From positions 2,418,001 to 2,482,000 of the forward strand of contig NC_014393.1 of assembly GCF_000145275.1 (NCBI RefSeq): a stretch of 64,000 nt of DNA. The letters are read 5' to 3'. Each line of letters begins with the position of its first letter. Position 1 is the stretch's first letter. Made by a program: the position numbers and the translations under genes. Source of the stretch: Clostridium cellulovorans 743B. Lineage in GTDB: Bacteria; Bacillota; Clostridia; Clostridiales; Clostridiaceae. The notes under the pieces were generated by a model. It searched no databases. It worked only from the letters and a program-made list of their open reading frames with translations, and was not told where the DNA came from. Below, one piece after another: positions 8,101 through 15,738 of the stretch.

Positions 8101-10415
8101 TTGTCATTGATGGAGTTTCTTGGAGAATTATTTTTGAAGATCTTACTAAAGGTTATTTTGATGCCATTGAAGAGAAAAAGATAGATTTAGGGGATAAGAC
8201 AGATTCGTATAAATCATGGGCTGAAAAAATAAACACTTATGCACAAAGTAAAGAGTTAATAGAAGAGAAGTTGTATTGGAATGAGATTGAAAATAAAGAA
8301 ATTGCTTTGTTGCCAAAAGATAACTATGCTAATGAGGAAGTTTTAGTTAAAGATAATGGAACAGTAGTTATAGAATTAACTGATGAAGAAACAGAAGCTA
8401 TTATTAAACAGGTCAATAAGCCATTTAATACCTCGATCAATGATATTTTAATTACTGGATTAGGTAGAGCATTGAAAGCATGGACAAATCAAGAGAAGTT
8501 TATTATTAATTTAGAAGGTCATGGACGTGAAAAGATAATTGATGATATCAATGTTAATAGAACTATTGGTTGGTTTACTACAGTTTTCCCAATATATTTA
8601 GATATGAGTATAAGTGACGATTTAGCAACTCAAATTAAAAATATCAAGGAAAAACTAAAGAGAATCCCTAAAAAAGGAATTGGTTATGGCGTGCTTAAAT
8701 ACTTAACAGAGGGCAGACATAAAAAAGATTTAATTTTTAGATTGAAACCTGAAATATGTTTTAATTATTTAGGCCAATTTGATCAAGAGATTGATAATTC
8801 GCTTTTCAAAATATCGAAGATTCCTTGTAAAAGCACAATTAGTGAAGAAAACCAAAGGCAGTATACTTTCCATATAAATAGCATGATAAAGAACGGTAAG
8901 TTAGAGATTGCTTTCGACTATAGTAAAAAACAATACAATGAAAGTAATGTAAGAAAGTTTGCAAATTTATATTATGATTCTATTAAAGATATTATTGACT
9001 ATTGTACAGTAAATAGCGAAAGGGTATTAACACCAAGTGATTTGACGTATGCGACAATATCAATAAATGAATTGGATAGTATTCAGAATCAATATAATAA
9101 GAAAAACTTAAAAATAAAGGATATTTATCAGTTATCACCAATGCAAAAAGTTATGATAAGACATACAACTATGGGAAATGGCATTAGTCCATATTTCAAT
9201 AATAGGATATTTACTGTTAATGGTGGTATGGATATCGGGATAATAAAAGAAGCATTCAATATAATAACAGAAAAATATGATATTTTAAGAACGATATTTC
9301 ATTTGAAAGAGAAGAAAGAACCTTTGCAAATTGTTTTTGAAGATAGAAAGAATCAAGTTTATTATGAAGACATTTCAATGCTTGATAAGTATGAAAAAGA
9401 AGTATATTTCAGAGGTTTTGTAAAAAATGATGCACTTAAAGGCTTTGATCTAACAAAAGACTACTTGATGAGGCTTAGTATTTTGAAGACAGGAGATAGA
9501 ACTTATAAGATTATTTGGAGCAATCACCACAGTATTTTAGATGGCTGGAGTAGAATGATTATTCTTAAAGATTTTCTTGATATTGTTGAATGCATAAAGA
9601 AAAAGAGAAAACTTCAAAGGGATATGCCTGTTCAATATAGTGAATATATTAAATGGATAAACTCTCAACATATAAGCAAGGCATATGATTACTGGATAAA
9701 CCTTTTAGAGAATTACAAAATAAAAAGCTTGTTAAAAAAGGATATAAAAGAGAATGGTAAAGGTGAGTATATACAAGATAGTATATACAGAATTATAGAT
9801 GAAGATTCTACTTCTAAATTAAAGGAAATGGCAAAGAAGAGTAAGGTTACATTAAATATAGTTTTTCAAGGTATATGGGCTGTACTACTTCAAAAGTTAA
9901 GCAACCAAGAAGATGTTGTTTTTGGATCTGTTATTTCAGGGAGAGTTCCCAATATTCCAAATGTAGAAAAGATAATTGGACCATTATTTAATGTTATTCC
10001 AGTAAGAGTTAAAAGTAATAAAATTACTTTTGATAAGTGTTTAGAGAATTTACAAAAGCTTTCCATAGAATCACAAACTTATGGTTTTGTAGCTATGGAA
10101 GAATATAAAGAATTTAAAGCTAACGAAGAACTAGTTGATAGTGTGATATTTTTTGAGAATTATCCAGTAGAAGATAGTATAAAAGAGTTATGTAATGAAG
10201 ATAGGGTTATAAGTGATATAGAATTTTTGGATCAAGGACATTGTAACTTTAATATTTTCATATTACCTTTTGATAATACAAGAGTAAACATCTCATATAA
10301 CTCTAGGATATATAGAAAAGGTACGGTAGAAAAAATACTAGATTATTTTATAGACATATTAGAACAAATATTACAAAATCCAAGAATATTAATTGAAGAA
10401 TTGAAATTAGAATAA
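5127..10415 (+). CDS. Nonribosomal peptide synthetase: half C - A(Asp) - PCP - E - C
   Basis: 1762 residues. Residues 1-250 resemble only the C-terminal half of a condensation domain and lack HHxxxDG. The adenylation domain (about 265-770) carries YTSGTTGKPKG near 413 and PNGKIDY near 753. Its pocket residues, aligned by eye to GrsA, read DLTKVGHIGK, the published aspartate code of surfactin synthetase. The PCP has FALGGDSIKA (Ser near 810). An epimerization domain follows, with HHLVIDGVSW near 989, EGHGRE near 1130, GWFTTVFP and FNYLGQFD. The last ~450 residues are a condensation domain with NHHSILDGWS near 1465, as expected for a C domain after an E domain. There is no thioesterase or reductase. 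Expected chemistry: L-Asp loading, N-acylation, epimerization to D-Asp, then transfer by the terminal C domain to an unidentified nucleophile. Confidence 0.88.
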   Translation: MLKLYENILFSQKEYQEELEFWMNKLDGELQPVSFPYVDINREFSIDRNNISEVSKKLPEGISKSIIKLSNNTEVTMFVLLTTVLEILIYKYIGSKSIVVATPVLEDDNSSGYNDLVIFKDDIDSSNTFKETLIKTRATVLDAYKNKDYPMKMILNKIFHHEDITKLTNVGVFMSNIHEESVVNQYNFDVVFSFNKVGDDISIRLLHKSEFIETKEAEDILEKYINLLTRFMSDVNLPIKNTDMFLEQEREDILYGFNNTKVLIDEKKSIVDIFHDIVEKYKNKNAIVTEKEILTYDQLNKKANQLARVLLKNNIKNSDTVAIVLYPCADILISILAILKIGATYLPLEANIPEERLRYICLDSNVKGIVTKKDIIKKHKLKVLTLFLDDDILTTEEEFNIDMEKGFDDVAYIIYTSGTTGKPKGVEVKNRGLVNYTNWFKNKANLIAEDKGILISSFSFDLGYTSLYSSILSGSELHILSKDQYSNPDFLLDYIEDKGITFMKTTPSLFSTISRTDRFEDLRCFNSVRLVVLGGEMINLKDVEKVHKNYPNIKVFNHYGPTETTIGAISIEIDFDDFDKYKKIPVIGKPINNTNIYVLDGDRNPMPVGIPGEIYISGEGIAKGYVNNKKLTEEKFVRNPFVEGSFMYKTNDRGRFIADGTIEFLGRMDNQVKIRGYRVEIEEIQRVISGYEKVKESLVQVKENKEKDKFICAYLVAEQLTIIEIREYLSKHLPDYMIPAYFVMINKMPLTPNGKIDYRVLPDIGDDIDTGEIYLEPRNSTEEKMCLVWSEILGVKKVGIRDNFFALGGDSIKAIQVSSRLHKYSIDLELKDLMEYQTIEELSCKVKVRSVKSNQELVVGEVQLTPIQKRFFINKFNKEHHWNQAVMLFKEDGFDETILKKVFKAIIEKHDGLRMVYSSHNGEIAQFNQGLENQGFNIEVVELHGIDDFEKIIKEKEKEIQESIDLKNGPLVKLGLFKTDCGDHLLIAIHHLVIDGVSWRIIFEDLTKGYFDAIEEKKIDLGDKTDSYKSWAEKINTYAQSKELIEEKLYWNEIENKEIALLPKDNYANEEVLVKDNGTVVIELTDEETEAIIKQVNKPFNTSINDILITGLGRALKAWTNQEKFIINLEGHGREKIIDDINVNRTIGWFTTVFPIYLDMSISDDLATQIKNIKEKLKRIPKKGIGYGVLKYLTEGRHKKDLIFRLKPEICFNYLGQFDQEIDNSLFKISKIPCKSTISEENQRQYTFHINSMIKNGKLEIAFDYSKKQYNESNVRKFANLYYDSIKDIIDYCTVNSERVLTPSDLTYATISINELDSIQNQYNKKNLKIKDIYQLSPMQKVMIRHTTMGNGISPYFNNRIFTVNGGMDIGIIKEAFNIITEKYDILRTIFHLKEKKEPLQIVFEDRKNQVYYEDISMLDKYEKEVYFRGFVKNDALKGFDLTKDYLMRLSILKTGDRTYKIIWSNHHSILDGWSRMIILKDFLDIVECIKKKRKLQRDMPVQYSEYIKWINSQHISKAYDYWINLLENYKIKSLLKKDIKENGKGEYIQDSIYRIIDEDSTSKLKEMAKKSKVTLNIVFQGIWAVLLQKLSNQEDVVFGSVISGRVPNIPNVEKIIGPLFNVIPVRVKSNKITFDKCLENLQKLSIESQTYGFVAMEEYKEFKANEELVDSVIFFENYPVEDSIKELCNEDRVISDIEFLDQGHCNFNIFILPFDNTRVNISYNSRIYRKGTVEKILDYFIDILEQILQNPRILIEELKLE

Positions 10416-10459
10416 TAGATTTTGCCTTTAATTTGCATGAATTATGGAGGTTTGTAAAA

Positions 10460-10504
10460 ATGATATTCTGTTATAGTATGGTAATTTATCCTCGGTTCGT
10501 GTAA
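10460..10504 (+). CDS. Possible 14-codon ORF between synthetase and exporter
   Basis: An ATG preceded 9 nt upstream by a full GGAGG opens a 14-codon frame ending in TAA, 44 bp after the second synthetase. No family is recognisable. It could be a leader peptide, a chance start, or the remnant of a deleted downstream gene. The last idea is attractive because the synthetase ends in a C domain with no following module. Function unknown. Confidence 0.2.
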   Translation: MIFCYSMVIYPRFV

Positions 10505-10546
10505 TATATTGTTAAATATATTATAAAAAAACTAATGAGGTATTCT

Positions 10547-11719
10547 ATGGAAAGAAAAGGGAAGTTAAATAAAAGAGAGTATAATTTTATAATATCAGTA
10601 GGTGTCGCACTAGGATTAAGACAATTAGCAATGCTACTAATTATGCCGATTATTTCTATTTATGCTAAAGGACTTAGTGGAAGTACACCAGCTTTAGTTG
10701 GGATTGCAGTAGGTATTTTTGGGTTAACTCAATCTATGTTTCAGATTCCTTATGGAATGGCAAGTGAAAGAGGTCGAAGAAAACACTTTGTTCTTATAGG
10801 ATTAAGTTTACTTATAATTGGGTTAGTTATCGCATGTTTAGCAAAGAATATTTATACTTTAATACTTGGCAGAGCGTTGCAAGGGAGTGGAGGTATTCAA
10901 GCGGTTGCTTATGCTTGGATTGGTGACAGTATTGAAAAAGAGAAGCGAAACTTTGCTATGAGTATCGCTGGGATTATTGTTGGTACTTCTGCAGTACTTG
11001 GATTTTTAGTTGGTCCGCTATTGAATCAAGTTTTATCAGTACCTATGATATTTTTGTTATGCTCGGTATTGGTTGGTGTAACATGTTTATATATTCTAAT
11101 CTTTATAAAAGATAGAAATAATATAGATTTGAATACTGTTGAGTATGATACAAAAGATAGAATTAACAATTTGAAAAATATAGGAAAAGATAAATCAATG
11201 ATGGCTATTAATTTTATGGCATTTTTCATGAACTACATTATGATAAGTATATTTTTTATAATTCCTTTAAAAATAGAAGTATTTTTAGGGGTAAGTGGAT
11301 TATGGAAGGTTTTTGTGCCAGCTACAGTTATAGGAATAATGACTATGGAGATAATGGTAAGATACTCCGAAAAAGGTCATCTAAAGAGCATGATGATGAC
11401 AGCATTTATAGCATGCTTTACTTCTGTATTAATGCTACATTTTAACGAAGAGATAATTCTATTTATAAGTATGATTATATTTATGATGGGTTATATGTTT
11501 CTTTCAACTTTATTACCATCTACAATAACAAAGATGTCAGGAAAAGATAGTATGGGAATTGCTACTGGTGTGTTTAATACATTGCAATTTTTGGGTACTT
11601 TTGTAGGGGGAGCAATGACAGGACTACTATGGGGTATTAATGAAACTTATGCTATATTGTTTGCTATTATAGCTAGTTTTATAGCTATAATTATAGTGTA
11701 TAGAATGGAGCCTAACTAA
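10547..11719 (+). CDS. MFS efflux transporter (DHA1/YajR-like)
   Basis: 390 residues with about 12 hydrophobic helices. The loop after helix 2 carries QIPYGMASERGRRK, a good match to MFS motif A, and GIIVGTSAVLGFLVGPLL in helix 5 matches the antiporter motif of drug:H+ exporters. The nearest family by eye is the YajR-like DHA1 group. The ATG at 10547 is preferred because GAGG lies 6 nt upstream; an ATG at 10535 overlaps that site. It follows the synthetase genes on the same strand and is closed by a terminator, so it is probably the exporter or self-resistance pump for the peptide product. That substrate assignment is inference. Confidence 0.8.
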   Translation: MERKGKLNKREYNFIISVGVALGLRQLAMLLIMPIISIYAKGLSGSTPALVGIAVGIFGLTQSMFQIPYGMASERGRRKHFVLIGLSLLIIGLVIACLAKNIYTLILGRALQGSGGIQAVAYAWIGDSIEKEKRNFAMSIAGIIVGTSAVLGFLVGPLLNQVLSVPMIFLLCSVLVGVTCLYILIFIKDRNNIDLNTVEYDTKDRINNLKNIGKDKSMMAINFMAFFMNYIMISIFFIIPLKIEVFLGVSGLWKVFVPATVIGIMTMEIMVRYSEKGHLKSMMMTAFIACFTSVLMLHFNEEIILFISMIIFMMGYMFLSTLLPSTITKMSGKDSMGIATGVFNTLQFLGTFVGGAMTGLLWGINETYAILFAIIASFIAIIIVYRMEPN

Positions 11720-11742
11720 GTTGTTAGGAGAAAGAATATAGG

Positions 11743-11778
11743 GTTACGCACTAATTGATTAGTGCGTAACTTATTTTT
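11743..11778 (+). terminator. Terminator of the NRPS/MFS locus
   Basis: A 13-bp perfect stem (11743-11755 with 11758-11770, GTTACGCACTAAT) followed by TTATTTTT. It marks the end of the peptide locus. Confidence 0.85.
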
Positions 11779-11971
11779 GAAAATTAATATATGACCAAGG
11801 ATGTTGGTTTATACAAAAATTAAACTTTAAATAGTGTATATCATCAATTCTAAAGTTATTGATAAACAGTGTTAATTAGACAAAAATGATGTAACTTTGT
11901 TGAGAAAAGTGTTTATTTTGGCTAAATAGATAATAAATTTATTAATAACATGATGCGTTTTGTTAAAAGTA

Positions 11972-11980
11972 TGGTATAAT
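11972..11980 (+). promoter_or_regulatory. serC promoter (extended -10)
   Basis: TGGTATAAT, a perfect -10 with TGn extension, about 105 bp before the serC start. The -35 is weak. Confidence 0.5.
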
Positions 11981-12084
11981 AATTTTTAAAGGTTCAGAGT
12001 ATCTATAAAGATTACAAACTGAATTTATTATAATTAAAATGTTAATTATGAATAATAATTAAATAATATAGGGGGCAAGTCGAA

Positions 12085-13167
12085 ATGGCAAGAATTTATA
12101 ATTTTTCAGCAGGTCCAGCAGTGCTACCTGAAGAAGTGTTAAAAGAAGCAGCTGCAGAGATGTTAGACTACAAAGGTACTGGTATGTCAGTAATGGAAAT
12201 GAGTCATAGATCTAAGGCATTCGAAGGAATAATCCAAGATGCAGAAAAAGATTTAAGAGAACTTTTAAATATTCCAGATAACTACAAAGTGCTATTTTTA
12301 CAAGGCGGAGCTTCTCAACAATTCGCTATGATTCCTATGAATCTTATGAAGAATAAAGTAGCAGATTACATAGTAACAGGTCAATGGGCAAAAAAAGCTT
12401 TTCAAGAAGCTAAAAAATATGGAGATGCTAAAGCAATCGCTTCATCAGAGGATAAAACATTCTCATATATACCAGATTGCTCTGATTTAGAAATTAGAGA
12501 AAATGCTGACTATGTGTATATTTGTGAAAACAATACTATCTATGGAACAAAGTTCAAGACATTACCTAATACTAAAGGCAAAACACTTGTAGCAGATTTA
12601 TCTTCTTGTATTTTATCAGAACCAGTTGATGTTACTAAATACGGATTAATTTTTGCTGGAGTTCAAAAGAACATTGGACCTGCAGGTGTAGTAATTGCAA
12701 TTATTCGTGAAGATTTAATTACAGAAGATACATTACCAGGTACTCCAACAATGTTACAATATAAGATACATGCAGATAATGATTCATTATATAACACACC
12801 ACCAGCATATGGAATTTATATCTGTGGTAAAGTATTTAAACACTTATTAAACTTAGGTGGTCTTGAAAAAATGAAAGAAATCAATGAGAGAAAAGCTGCT
12901 ATTTTATATGATTTCTTAGATTCAAGCGAAATGTTTAAAGGAACAGTTATTAAAGAAGATCGTTCATTAATGAATGTACCTTTTGTAACTGGAAATGATG
13001 AACTAGATGCAAAATTTGTTAAAGAAGCAAAAGCAGCTGGTTTTGAAAACTTAAAAGGACATCGTTCTGTTGGGGGTATGAGAGCAAGCATCTATAATGC
13101 TATGCCTATGGAAGGTGTTGAAAAACTTGTTGACTTTATGAAAAATTTTGAAGCAGAGAACAAGTAA
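12085..13167 (+). CDS. serC: Phosphoserine aminotransferase
   Basis: 360 residues, the usual length for SerC. It converts 3-phosphohydroxypyruvate and glutamate to O-phosphoserine and 2-oxoglutarate with pyridoxal phosphate, the second step of serine synthesis. The N-terminus (YNFSAGPAVLPEEVL) and the GMSVMEMSHRSKAF, FLQGGASQQFAMIP and AGVQKNIGPAG stretches are diagnostic; the lysine of QKN forms the internal aldimine. GGGGGC precedes the ATG. It has its own promoter and terminator. No serA or serB is in the window, although serC is often beside serA in clostridia. Confidence 0.95.
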   Translation: MARIYNFSAGPAVLPEEVLKEAAAEMLDYKGTGMSVMEMSHRSKAFEGIIQDAEKDLRELLNIPDNYKVLFLQGGASQQFAMIPMNLMKNKVADYIVTGQWAKKAFQEAKKYGDAKAIASSEDKTFSYIPDCSDLEIRENADYVYICENNTIYGTKFKTLPNTKGKTLVADLSSCILSEPVDVTKYGLIFAGVQKNIGPAGVVIAIIREDLITEDTLPGTPTMLQYKIHADNDSLYNTPPAYGIYICGKVFKHLLNLGGLEKMKEINERKAAILYDFLDSSEMFKGTVIKEDRSLMNVPFVTGNDELDAKFVKEAKAAGFENLKGHRSVGGMRASIYNAMPMEGVEKLVDFMKNFEAENK

Positions 13168-13239
13168 TTATTTTGATTTTACGTTAAAACATATATAAAT
13201 ACCTTTTGACTGTTTAATGAAATAAATTTTTAATAATAT

Positions 13240-13300
13240 ATTCAAAGCATCTTTTATTGCAGTTATTAAACATTGCATAGAAGATGCTTTGAATTTCTGT
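13240..13300 (+). terminator. serC terminator
   Basis: A 14-bp perfect stem (13240-13253 with 13281-13294, ATTCAAAGCATCTT) with a 27-nt loop. The T tract is short, so it is a moderately good terminator. Confidence 0.6.
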
Positions 13301-13432
13301 ACAATTTTATATAGGTATTATTGAGCTTTTCATCTTTGAATAAGTAAAAAGTAGCCGTATAGGCTTTTATTATGATATACTAAATTTATACAAAGTTAAT
13401 AAAGACTATAGGTTAAAGAAGGAAGAGAGTAC

Positions 13433-13972
13433 ATGAGTGACAAAAAAATATTTACACTGCCGAATCTTTTATCTGTATTAAGAATAATGCTAATCCCTTT
13501 CTTTTTAGTGTATTTTTTAAACGGACAAATTAAATATTCGCTATTTTTTCTAGTTTTATCTGGGATTTCTGATGTGTTAGATGGTTATATTGCAAGAAAA
13601 TTCAACCAAACCTCGGAGCTTGGAAAAATTCTCGATCCTATTGGGGATAAGCTTACACAGATTAGTATAGTATTGGGTTTTGCCATACTATATGAGAAGG
13701 CTAGACCTATTTTAGCAATATTTGCGCTTAAGGAATTAGCAATGATTATTGGTGGAATAATCATTTTTAAGAATTATAAGGCAGTTCCAGGTTCGCAATG
13801 GTGGGGCAAATTTGCTACTACATTATTTTATATAAGTGTATTTATAATTCTAATGTTGGGAAAAATGTTATCAGAGAACCAAATTATCATAATCTTAACT
13901 ATTGCAGTTATGACCATGGTTTTTGCCTTGGTAAAATACATACCTTTTTTCAAAAAAGAGATGAAAAAATAA
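13433..13972 (+). CDS. CDP-alcohol phosphatidyltransferase (PgsA-like paralogue)
   Basis: 179-residue integral membrane enzyme. The CDP-alcohol phosphotransferase signature DGx2ARx8Gx3Dx3D is complete in DVLDGYIARKFNQTSELG...DPIGDK, about residues 47-73. Such enzymes join a CDP-diacylglycerol-derived phosphatidyl group to an alcohol in the membrane. A second, more canonical PgsA lies at 47219-47761 beside rimO and recA, so this copy may make a different phospholipid, for example by a cardiolipin-synthase-type reaction. The alcohol acceptor cannot be read from the sequence. GGAAGAGAG precedes the ATG. It appears monocistronic, ending at a hairpin. Confidence 0.8.
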   Translation: MSDKKIFTLPNLLSVLRIMLIPFFLVYFLNGQIKYSLFFLVLSGISDVLDGYIARKFNQTSELGKILDPIGDKLTQISIVLGFAILYEKARPILAIFALKELAMIIGGIIIFKNYKAVPGSQWWGKFATTLFYISVFIILMLGKMLSENQIIIILTIAVMTMVFALVKYIPFFKKEMKK

Positions 13973-13986
13973 ATAATAATATTATT

Positions 13987-14021
13987 AAAAAGCACTTACT
14001 GTAGCATATAGTAGGTGTTTT
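13987..14021 (+). terminator. Hairpin after the phosphatidyltransferase gene
   Basis: Imperfect stem of about 11 bp with one bulge and a G:T pair; the right arm ends GTGTTTTAAGTTTT. Probable intrinsic terminator. Confidence 0.55.
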
Positions 14022-14116
14022 AAGTTTTATAGGTCAAAATAATACTATTCTTGTCTTTATTTTAAATTGATTATTATGTTATAATACTTAAGAATTTTAA
14101 ATTTTGGAGGAATAAA

Positions 14117-15475
14117 ATGAGTAATAAGGATATAGATATGACTAATATAAATAAAAAGAACAATCTTTTTTGCATTACCACATTTGGTTGTCAGATGAAC
14201 GAAGAGGATTCTGAAAAATTATCTGGTGTTCTTATGGAAATGGGTTATGAAAAGACAGAAAAGAGAGAAGAGGCTTCCATTATAATATTTAATACTTGTG
14301 CCGTTAGAGAAAATGCTGAGCTAAAGGTATTTGGTAACATAGGGGCTTTAAAGAAAATGAAAGAAAAAAACCCTAGTCTAATTATTGGAATTTGCGGATG
14401 TATGATGCAACAAAAGGGAATGGCAGAAGAGGTAATAAAAAAATATCCTTTTGTAGATATAATATTTGGAACTCATAACTCTCATATGTTCCCTGAATAT
14501 TTAAATTCAGTTAAGCAACATGGCAAATCCGTTGTTGAAATCCTTGATAAAGAAGTTGGAATAGTAGAAGGACTTCCTATCGATAGATTAAGCAGCATAA
14601 AGGCGTTTGTTACAATCATGTATGGATGTAATAATTTCTGTACTTATTGTATAGTTCCGTATGTTAGAGGAAGAGAAAGAAGTAGGAAACCAGAAGATAT
14701 TATAAATGAGATAAAGGAACTAGTGAAAGTAGGATATAAAGAAGTAACGTTACTTGGACAAAATGTTAACTCTTATGGAAAAGGCTTAGAGGAAGAAATA
14801 GATTTTGCTAAGTTGTTAAGACTTGTTAATGAAATAGAAGGTCTTGAGAGAATCAAATTTATGAGTTCACATCCAAAGGATTTGACTGATGATGTTATTA
14901 AGGCAATAGCAGAATGTGACAAGGTATGTGAGCAAATTCACTTGCCAGTGCAAGCAGGTTCTACATCACTTTTAAAAAGGATGAACAGACATTATACAAG
15001 AGAACAGTATTTGGACCTTGTAAAGAGAATAAAAGAAAATATACCTAATGTGGCATTGACTACTGATTTAATAATAGGGTTCCCTGGAGAAACTGAAGAA
15101 GATGTTGAAGAGGTTATTTCTTTGGTTAAAGAAGTTAGATATGATTCTGCATTTACATTCTTATATTCTCCTAGAAAAGGAACTCCTGCAGCAGAACTTC
15201 CAGATCAAATTCCAGAAGATATAAAGCATAGAAGATTCAATGCTCTTGTAGATGAATTAAATAAAATCGGTGCAGAAATAAGTAAAGAATATGATGGAAA
15301 AGTTGTAGAAGTATTGGTTGAAGGACCAAGTAAAAATGATGACAATAAGTTAATGGGAAGAACTAGAACAGGAAAGTTAGTTAATTTTACTGGTAATCCT
15401 GAGAATATAGGAAAGCTTATCAATGTTAAAATAACAAAAACACAAGCATTTTCATTACTTGGTGAAGAAATATAA
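14117..15475 (+). CDS. miaB: tRNA-2-methylthio-N6-dimethylallyladenosine synthase
   Basis: 452 residues. A radical SAM methylthiotransferase that adds the 2-methylthio group to i6A37 of tRNAs reading UNN codons. The order is: an N-terminal UPF0004 domain with three cluster-binding cysteines (FGCQMN, NTCAVR, CGCMMQQ), the radical SAM motif CNNFCTYC near residue 171, and a C-terminal TRAM domain ending in FSLLGEE. VRENAELKVFGNIG separates it from RimO. GGAGG precedes the ATG. It lies upstream of mutSL and miaA; MiaA makes the i6A substrate that MiaB modifies. Confidence 0.95.
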   Translation: MSNKDIDMTNINKKNNLFCITTFGCQMNEEDSEKLSGVLMEMGYEKTEKREEASIIIFNTCAVRENAELKVFGNIGALKKMKEKNPSLIIGICGCMMQQKGMAEEVIKKYPFVDIIFGTHNSHMFPEYLNSVKQHGKSVVEILDKEVGIVEGLPIDRLSSIKAFVTIMYGCNNFCTYCIVPYVRGRERSRKPEDIINEIKELVKVGYKEVTLLGQNVNSYGKGLEEEIDFAKLLRLVNEIEGLERIKFMSSHPKDLTDDVIKAIAECDKVCEQIHLPVQAGSTSLLKRMNRHYTREQYLDLVKRIKENIPNVALTTDLIIGFPGETEEDVEEVISLVKEVRYDSAFTFLYSPRKGTPAAELPDQIPEDIKHRRFNALVDELNKIGAEISKEYDGKVVEVLVEGPSKNDDNKLMGRTRTGKLVNFTGNPENIGKLINVKITKTQAFSLLGEEI

Positions 15476-15738
15476 ACTTTAATTAAAAGAATTAAGCTCT
15501 TATTGAGAGAAAATGCTCTGGAGAAAGAGCAAATACTCTTAATAAGGGCATTTCTCTTAAGGTAGAAATTATTCTTTTGATAAGAAGCCTAATAATATAA
15601 GTCAATTTAAGTTGCTACATTACATTTATATACCAAAGGTGAAATAAAGGTGGCTTCTTTATTGGAACGTATATATTTTATAGGAGAAGTTTCTACTTCA
15701 TAAAAGACTTCTTTAACAACTGAAAGGATGAGATTTCA
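15476..15738 (+). other. Structured leader between miaB and mutS
   Basis: 263 bp with several inverted repeats. AGAGAAAATGC at 15506-15516 pairs with GCATTTCTCT at 15548-15557, with GCTCT/AGAGC nested inside. AAGAAGCC at 15582-15589 pairs with GGCTTCTT at 15652-15659. GAAGT/ACTTC lies near 15686-15699. There is no long T tract, and no known riboswitch or T-box consensus was found. It may include the miaB terminator and the mutS 5' leader. Confidence 0.4.

Larger units (their letters stand above)
11720..12084. other. Intergenic region before serC
   Basis: 365 bp. It holds the exporter's terminator at 11743-11778 and an extended -10 promoter for serC at 11972-11980. It was checked for a T-box (AGGGTGG-type element) because serine genes can carry one; none was seen. 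The rest is AT-rich with no recognisable element. Confidence 0.6.

Noticed and set aside
11780..12084. T-box or riboswitch before serC
   Set aside because: No AGGGTGG-type element, no specifier hairpin and no antiterminator pairing were found.
15600..15670. T-box-like AAAGGTGG near the mutS leader
   Set aside because: The conserved continuation of the T-box is missing, and mutS is not a usual T-box target.
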